DNA of 64,000 bases, from NCBI RefSeq assembly GCF_001522545.3, contig NC_031776.1:34415705-34479704 (forward strand), in the 5' to 3' direction. The translations under genes and the position numbers were made by a program. Positions 56,504-64,000 of the stretch are shown here, piece after piece; position 1 is the first letter of the stretch; each line of letters opens with the position of its first letter. Below the pieces are notes generated by a model. The model ran no database searches, was not told the origin of the DNA, and saw nothing but the letters and a program-made list of their open reading frames with translations. This DNA is from Parus major (Eukaryota > Chordata > Aves > Passeriformes > Paridae).

Positions 56504-57657
56504 CTGTGTCCTGTCACTTATATGTAAATAAAAAGTGCATTATTTCATCCTTTTCACCATTTGTTAATTTTAGAACCTTCACAATGAGAGACTAAAACAG
56601 AAAAAAGCAGGTAAAGTAGTTGAAAGCAGTAGAATTATTTCAGATTGTATGAGATACCAACAATCTCCCCAGGAATGTAACTTTTTTAGTTCAAGTTGAC
56701 ATTTAAATTGCATTTTGTGCTGGAAAGAAAAGTCAGTGGGAGAAGAAGGATATCAAATGAAATAGTGGCACATGTGGTGAGTCACATTTGCTATTATTTT
56801 GTAAGTATTATAAAAATATATCTGATTTTATTGGAATTGACAGAAAATTATTAAAAATTTGAGATAAAGTTTTCCTTTGGTAAACTGTGCCTTACAGATG
56901 GCACATCAGAGAAAATTCTCTTCTTGCTAAGAAATCAAAACAGTTCAGGGAACACGGCAGCATCAGGATAATAATAGTTGACAGGTACAGTGGCTGTGAA
57001 CAAACACCCATATCATGGTATCTGAGATACCATATTTTCCCCACTAAAATTAAACCATGAGCTCTCTTTGACAATGCTGTGTTAATTATATGCCGGCACT
57101 TGCTTCAGTTTGGCTTAATACTGCTTTAATTCCCTCACAAGCAGGTCTTTTTGGAGTTCACCGGGGGTGTTTGGTTAGAAACCTCTTTCCACTCCTCAAT
57201 TCTACCCCAAACACAGCTCCAGCAGCTGCTGAGGGTGCTCTGGACAGCGATAGGGGAACCAAATCAAACATAACCCTGGAGTAACCCTGATGCTCGACCC
57301 ACATGTTTGTGTTGAGCTGTGCAATTTTCTCTGCAGCTAAACTCAAATTATGTTCTATGCCTAATGTGGCAATGGCCGGGATGGATTAAATATTTTTTAA
57401 ACTGCATGGATTAAAACAAAAGTATTTTTGTGATGATAATTTGCTACTTCAGAATGAAATCAAACTGATAGTAAAATTGACAAAGTCCTAACATAAAACA
57501 CTGACAAAAAAAGGTAATCAGTCTATTGTTACATTTGTCAAACTCCTTGATTAAATTGGTGTTTAAAGCAATAACAGCTACAATTTATATTACAATATAT
57601 TGCGTTTTTATGCACAGTAGAGAATTAGACAAAATATCATGTGTCAATGAGTGCCAC
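56504..57657. other. Unique AT-rich DNA, no gene seen
   Basis: No identifiable feature. Confidence 0.5.
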
Positions 57658-57701
57658 TTCAAGTAAGGTAATTAATTGCTTCAAGCAAGGTAATTAATTC
57701 T
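57658..57701. repeat. Tandem duplication of a 22-bp unit
   Basis: Two adjacent copies of a TTCAAGYAAGGTAATTAATT unit (57658-57679 and 57680-57701) differ at only two positions. The unit carries a homeodomain-type TAATTAATT core. Confidence 0.85.
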
Positions 57702-58079
57702 ATAGTAAATGAATCTGTGGTATTAGACAATTTCAAAGTTAATGCACTGTTTTTTTTCTCCACATAAGGTTTGAATTATACAAGAGCCTGTTCTCCTGCT
57801 GACTCCCAGTGTCCCCACCTCCCACAGGTGATTTTAGGAGAAATAACTCCCTGGTATTGGTTTGACCCAAAAATATATATATCAAAATTATAGAGACTGA
57901 TTGAGTCAGGGAAGGATTCTGCATCTTGATGGGATCAGCCACTAAGGGCTAGGACTTGGATGTCACTTTTAGGCTTTCCAGTGATGCCAGACCTGCCATG
58001 GCTTTCAGAGCAAAACAGTCATTCCAAAAATAAAAGGAGTGCTCTTCTACCCCCTCCTCTCCTTCTCTTGCCATGCCAT
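57702..58079. other. Unique DNA, no gene seen
   Basis: No identifiable feature apart from a T-run near 57750. Confidence 0.5.
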
Positions 58080-58420
58080 AACAGGGGAAACCTGCATTCG
58101 TTCTGCACAGCAGAGATAATTACAGTCTGATAGTCTTAATGAATGAGTTTATATAGAAACGTTATCGCTGTGACAGTCGAGAACAGGCTGAAGCACATGT
58201 GTGGCGAGGAGACCAAAAGCTGTGCTTGAATATATATGAGAGCACAAGCAGCATCAAGCCTAATTCTTCTTAAACTCCTTAAATCATAGTCTGGGATGCA
58301 CAGGAAGCCTTGCAGTTGCTCTCTGCTTGCAAACGTGAGGGGGAAGTGAAATTAGCGTAGATAAAAGTAAACCTAAAAGATATGGATCTGTGCTGGCACG
58401 CAGAACGCAGGGTCAGTGGA
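58080..58420. promoter_or_regulatory. Candidate conserved non-coding element
   Basis: A repeat-free block with several CpGs in an AT-rich setting ('gcattcgttctgc', 'aaacgttatcgctgtg', 'cagtcgagaac', 'gtggcgagg', 'ttagcgtag'). It also has homeodomain-like words ('gataattacagtctg', 'cttaatgaatgag', 'agcctaattcttcttaa'). Enhancer-like by texture only. Confidence 0.4.
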
Positions 58421-59889
58421 ATCATTCAAAGCTCTGGGCTTGGATTCAGCATATTCAGAGGGTAAAGCATCAAAACTGGGGAGAAGCAGGCAAGTGAGAA
58501 ACGGTGCAGTAGGAAGGAAACAGAAATACTGAATAAACCCTGAGGCTTTTCAGAATTACTACTTCCAGTGAGGAGGAGTGTCATGAGAGCACGGGAAAAA
58601 AAAGGCCTGCAGAGCCCTATTTTTGGTGGTGCTGATCACCACTGTGCAATCTCCCAGAGCTGCCTCCTTGCAGAGCTGCCACAAGATTTCACTCATCCTT
58701 TTATGCCACATGCAGAGCCTCAGAACAACCAAGGGTGTTGGGGCACTGCCACCCCCAGCAGCAGCTTCTGCTCCAGGCAGGACAAATGGTAGAGCCACCA
58801 TCAACCCTTCTCAGCCACTTCCTCTCTAACATCACCTTTCAGCCTTAGAAAAGATGTCATGAATGAAACTATCAAAGTTCTCTGAATGGCCCAGATATAA
58901 TTATTGTCTTTACCAGTGATAGTGTTTCCTCAGTGAGATTTTCTCCATTACTGTGAAAATGGCACCAGAGAAATCAGAAAGCTCTATTTTCTTATTGATT
59001 TATTGAATATAAATCAGGCATTAGTGATCAGGTGGAAGGAAGGTGCCAGATCCAAAGAATAGTCCAGGCAATGAGATTCTTTCCACTGACTGGAGTGAAT
59101 TTTGGATCAAACATTTGGAAGTATCAGCTGAAAAGCAGCACAATATAGAGGAGAAATGTAAATTTTGATTGCTGCTAGAAGCATAAGAAAGCAGTGCTGC
59201 TGCTCCAGAGGCCGAGGCAGGAGCTGAGAAGATTAACATGGATCTGCCAAGCTGCCCTGGCTCAGGGAGCCCATTGGAGGGTTCTCCTTGTGGCATTCCC
59301 CAGATCCCAATCTCCTCTGTTACTCTGCCTTCATAGAACCTGGAAAATTCTAACAGAAAAAAAAAATAAATTATTGTGGCATTCTGCAGCAAATGGAAAG
59401 GAAGTGAAACTGAAAAAAAGAAAAAAAGGAGAGGGAAAATCCAAGGAAAAGCAACCCCAATCACCCTTTTCCTAACCACCTGTGGTGTGTCCAAGCTCCA
59501 GAGCAGGGCTAATGTAGATCAGGGATGGACTAAATCCAGAAAGGTTTGCTTAAGCCCAAATAATTGGGGATAAGGATCTGACTCACCACTTCCTCTGGTT
59601 TTTGAAAAGCCTAAGCTACACGGCCATGGCTTTTCAAATCCAATCCAACCCTTCCTTCCCACCCGGTGTCTGCTCCGCCGCGCGTTCCGAAGCGAGCTGT
59701 TCTCATGACTCACGGGGACAGTTGACCACCGTTCTCAACTGTGCTCCTTCTTACACATTTGGTACAAAGAAGGCAAAAAAAAGAGATCCATATTCCAGTT
59801 TTATGGAGACACAAGCACATACACAGCAATGCTTGATCTGCAGCCAGCTAATGGAGAGGATATGTTGAAACCACCAGGCATATTGTTAT
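58421..59889. other. Unique DNA, no gene seen
   Basis: No repeat family recognised. A 157-codon minus-strand frame at 59021-59494 crosses a purine-rich tract and looks accidental. A small CpG cluster at 59675-59695 ('ctccgccgcgcgttccgaag') is notable but isolated. Confidence 0.5.
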
Positions 59890-60070
59890 GAGGAGAACAA
59901 TAGATATTGGCAACATTGTTTGATCCGTGTGCCAAGGGTAAAATTAAAGCCGTATGTTCACCCCACCAGACACAGATTGTGGATGGATGTTTACGTAAAC
60001 AAAGGGTTTGTTAGACTGTGTTATCATTTTCTTCCTTTGGCTCTGCAACTTCTAGGCCAGGTACATCAAT
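59890..60070. promoter_or_regulatory. Candidate conserved element with forkhead palindrome
   Basis: The 14-bp perfect palindrome TGTTTACGTAAACA (59988-60001) joins two forkhead-type GTAAACA sites head to head. It is continued by 'aaagggtttg'. Upstream 'ggcaacattgtttgatccgt' adds a SOX-like word. No exon signals. Confidence 0.45.
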
Positions 60071-63000
60071 AAACTCTTTTCTGGAAGAGTCTGGAAGAAC
60101 CACATCAAGAGCAACAGTTACACAAAACCTTGGTTGATTACCATGTGGATATATAACAATTTCTTTTCTTCCCTTAACTTCTTAGAATAGCAGCAATCAG
60201 AGCCAACCCCTTAATTCTTGCAGGGAAAAAAACCTCTATAAAGACCCTAGAGATTTATCAATAGAGCTCGAGGACCGGATCAAGAATAAGCTGTAGCAAA
60301 AGTTTTCCTATTTCCTACCTGTGCTTCCCAGCATCCCACCCTCTCCAGCGTGGCTTGTGGTGTTGTTAAAGCAATTGGTAGAAAATGAATCTGGAAAATT
60401 TCCCAGAGTGTACAGCTGCCCTTTTAACTTACACCTCACCAACCCACCCCAAGTCAAGGAACCGACATGTGGTGTGCGCTCCTCCGGGAGCCGCGGGAGC
60501 ACAAATACAGCTGTGCAGATCTGGCACACGGGGTTTTTGATTTCATATTTGCTTGCTGGCCAGGCAGCAGTGAGCTTTCAGGGAAGAATTACCCAGAACT
60601 GCCTTCTACAGAAAGAATAAGGCAGGGGAAAAAAAGGGAAAAGAATCTTTCAGTGGTTTATCGAACGTTGTTGTCCAAAGATCCCAGGTGGAATATGCTA
60701 CAAGTTGCTTGTGCATTGCTGAGCTGTGTACACAGAGCTCTTTTGGGGGGTGTGATTACTGCTGGTCTTCATGGAATTTTATAAAAACTCCTGATAGATC
60801 TGTCTGTATCAAAGATCTTTCACTTAGGCTTTATTTTGGTTGTCTATCTATAAAATTACCAAAATTTCCCCATTTAACAAGTTACGGGGGAAGCCTGATG
60901 TATTTGCTTTTTTCATAATTAAAAAAAATAATTAAGAGTGGCTGCTATATTTTAATAATTTTATTAATAATTATTTTTAGAAATAATAAAAACTATAATA
61001 AGGCTGTTGCCATCTGGTTCAGAGCATGAGTCTGGGAGTATGTGCATCTCTAGTTACATCAATACAAAAAATTCCTGATTGCTGCAAACCAGAATTAGAT
61101 ATTTATAAGTGCCCACCTCTTTGATTTCTCTGTGGAAAATACCAAAGTCAAAGAAACTTTAATAAAAAACTTGTAGTGACAAATTTTTCTCCCTTTCTTC
61201 GTGATATCAGCAGCTGTTCTCCTTTAGAAAATGCATACAGCAATTTTCAGGGTTATCTCTGTACTTCTGGCTGGCACTGACGCTTTTGGCAGAGATTACT
61301 TGCAAGGAAGAGTCTGCTACATCTTGTAGGTCCTACTTTGAAAACAGGCAGTCACAGGTACTGAAGAGATGTATCATCTCCATTCTACTCTGGCAGTTAG
61401 CAGGAGGACTGATCACTAAACTGGTCTAATTGAGCTCTTCTCAATCACTTGCAGAGATGAGAAAGTTGTTGGAGAGATATCACTGGAGGCTCTGGGATTT
61501 TCTTCTGAAGTCATTCTGAATTAGCTGCTAATGGGGAGCTTTCTTTGATAGCTCTTTTATAATTAAATGCAGCTGGATGGAAATCAACCACAAAGGGAAC
61601 TCAAGTTTGTTTATCATTACTTCTGACTTTGTTAGCAGATGTTTTCTGAGTACCGTGGTAGCTTGTTTAATTTGTCTCCGTGTAATGTGAAGCAGGTAAA
61701 CTTTGATTAATAAACTGACAAGTACATTCCTTAATTTATTTTAGAAGTTTCCATCTATGTCTGTTACAGCACATGTGCCAAATCCCAAAAGGAAGAAAAT
61801 AACTATTTGTGTTTGATTTTTACTGTTATTTTTAAGTCTAAGGCCAGATGAAAACGTGCTTGTTGGTAACGCAGCCTTCACCTTTAATGGACACAACCAC
61901 CAGCAAACTTCTGCCATGTGTGAAAACTCCACATTACATTTCCCACTGGGCTATTCTGTGTTAATTTATGAACAAGAATTCACCTTGGTTTACAGGTTGT
62001 TTATTTTTCTATTAATTCCATTGGAAATACCCTCTATTTTTGGGCTTAGTATGTGCCCACCCTCACTAATTGTGGTGGACGACTGTATGCCCTCAGTCAT
62101 GCACATGTGATTTATACTTGATGTTGTCAGTAAACAGCTATCTTAGAAAAAAATGCTTGAATGCAAGTATAAACAACTGAACTGGAATGCTTACATGCAT
62201 TTTTTCCTAAGGAAGACATCTACATCTATGTGTGAAATTCAAAATCCTGTCTGGAGCCTTTTTGCTGTGCAGATTGAGTGTCCAGTGCTTTAACTGAATT
62301 ATCTGAAAATCCTGCAGTGTTCCAAGCTACATTTTAAATTAAATAGATGGTCCACTTCCTGCAAAGTGTTTCAGATTAACATCTTGGGGATAGTTACCAA
62401 AACTGCATAGGAAATACATATGCAGCAGTTGGTTCCCATACATAAGATGAACAGCTTCTTTCTTATCTTCCTTTTTGTACTGCATGTTTTCCTTCTTTCT
62501 CTCTCTCATTTATCTGCTTCTAATCTGCAAGAAAATTATTTCTGCCTCTGTCTAGGCTGATCTCCTACATTGCAGCGCTGACCCTATCTCAATTTGTAGC
62601 ATTTATTTACTGCTTTTTTCTTTTTTTTTTTTTTTTAAATCTGCCCTTTCTAACAGCGAGGATTTGGACATCTGCTTCACATCACGGTGTGAAGTGTGAA
62701 GCATCAGGTTTTTGTAGCTGTCCCACTATGAAGTGAAGGCTGCCCTCCTCACCCTGGCCCGTGTCAAGGCCACTTCCCTGGGCTCTGCACACCTGATTTG
62801 GGCACTGCTCACTGCTGCCTGGGCTTGTGGAAATCAGAGCTTGGGACATGGAAGGAAATTGAATGATTGAGGGGGAAACCATCATTGGATTCACAGACAC
62901 AGGACTGCCACGGGGCTGGGCAGAGCTGGAACCACCTCGTGGTCAGGTGAGATAAAATTGCAATACCTGAACCCAGCTGCCAGTTTGTGCTGTCATTCCT

Positions 63001-64000
63001 CCTGGGTATTTCTAGTCTTCAGAGAGAACCAGGATATTTTCTGAACACTTGGTATCCCTCTCAATTTTTGGTACTTAAAACTTTACAGGTTTAAATTTAC
63101 AGCAGTTCTTTGTATTTGTTATAAGCAGACTGTTTGCTGTTTCTTATTCTGCAGCTTAAGAAGTTATTTTTCAATAATTGCTGTGTATTTTTTTTAACTA
63201 GCCTTAATGAGTCAGAAATAAAAGTAAAAACAATAATTCTTGCTTTTTAGACCAAACATGTTGAAATGAACCCTCCACAAGAGGAAAAAAATCTGTTACC
63301 TTACCTGCTAGTGAAAATACATTTTCTTATGAGATTCTTTGCACTTCTGAGGACTATTGAGGCTCTTTGATAACCAAGTGAAATACAAATTGCAGCAAAT
63401 TAATAGGAGAACCTTTTTGAAAGGACAACCAAATCTAATTCAGTGGACCTTATCCTGATTTGTGGCTGTTTGGTGCAGTCAGCTGTGAACCAGCTCTACT
63501 TGTGTGCCTCCTGCCAACACGAGGGCCCAAAGTCAGGAATTAATTGCTGGCTGACTCTGGTTTCAGGGATTTGGATACCTGAGCTCGCAGCCCCGAAACC
63601 TGATCACGGGGACATCGGCACATCTTGCTGCAATAATGGGATCTACGGGCCTGAGCTAATATTTTAACTACAGGGAAACGTAGGCTATGCAGAAGATGAT
63701 GTGCAGAAAAATGAAAAGCATTCCTGAGTCATCCTTTTTTAGAGCAGAATGAGGCATGAGATAGTAAATACTGGATATTTTATTCTGCCTTTACGTTTCC
63801 AAGACGGGGTAACGTTGTAAGCTCTCCTTACAAACCCCAGAGTTAAGGGATTAGCAGAACCACAAGGTTTCCTCTATATTCATGATCCAAAAAGCAGATT
63901 AAAAAAGAATATACCATTTGATCAGCAGCTTCCTGCATATGGAAATCCTAGGTCACCTTGCTGTTCCTTGATGTCTAAAGCCTGCTCTTAGGTTCCTGCA
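60071..64000. other. Unique DNA, no gene seen
   Basis: Almost 4 kb without a recognised gene or repeat family. A small CpG cluster lies at 60470-60500 ('gtgtgcgctcctccgggagc'). A very AT-rich stretch occupies 60915-61000 and a 16-T run 62621-62636. The patch 62690-62950 is GC-richer and unclassified. Confidence 0.5.

Noticed and set aside
59021..59494. 157-codon minus-strand open frame
   Set aside because: Largely the complement of a purine-rich tract giving low-complexity phenylalanine and leucine runs; no domain seen.
1..64000. CRISPR arrays, operons or bacterial mobile systems
   Set aside because: Avian CR1 repeats, CpG depletion and lack of coding density show vertebrate nuclear DNA. 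No spaced direct repeats of CRISPR type were seen.

Overview
The window looks like non-coding nuclear DNA from a bird, most likely a songbird. The main evidence is a set of eroded CR1 LINE 3' ends. These carry the characteristic avian tail (blocks reading 'cccttccaacccaaacca' followed by ATTCTRTG-type octamers), on both strands. I see no Alu, L1 or other mammalian repeats and no bacterial-style operons. The base composition is AT-rich and CpG-poor. CR1 copies, two SINE relics of a type shared with reptiles and short simple repeats are essentially all the recognisable mobile DNA. I find no confident protein-coding gene, tRNA or rRNA. Long open frames exist (up to 182 codons), but none resembles a protein family I recognise.

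Layout. 1-7 kb: unique DNA with one 550-bp CR1 and an ancient repeat relic. 7.0-7.9 kb: a pentanucleotide array interrupted by a 110-N assembly gap, followed by two tail-to-tail CR1 fragments. 8-21 kb: unique AT-rich DNA with a conserved-looking block near 10 kb that contains nested inverted repeats, a tight hairpin at 16.5 kb and a 60-N gap at 16.86 kb. 21-26 kb: a 480-bp CR1, an ancient CR1-like relic, another CR1 tail and a SINE relic. 28-33 kb: several CpG-enriched or conserved-looking blocks, including a minus-strand TATA box with open frames at 30.0-30.7 kb. 40-46 kb: a CpG-dense candidate enhancer, a perfect 50-bp palindrome, a codon-like block at 43.1 kb and a second strong candidate enhancer. 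46-51 kb: two candidate exons with good splice signals and compatible phase. 51-57 kb: more CR1 fragments around another long candidate enhancer. 58-60 kb: further conserved-looking blocks, one with a perfect forkhead-type palindrome. 60-64 kb: nothing identifiable.

Interpretation (inference). Scattered blocks dense in homeodomain, SOX, FOX, GATA and TALE-type motifs, within an otherwise gene-empty stretch, suggest a regulatory gene desert or very large introns near a developmental gene. I cannot name that gene. 'Conserved-looking' is a judgement from base composition and motif texture; no alignment was available.
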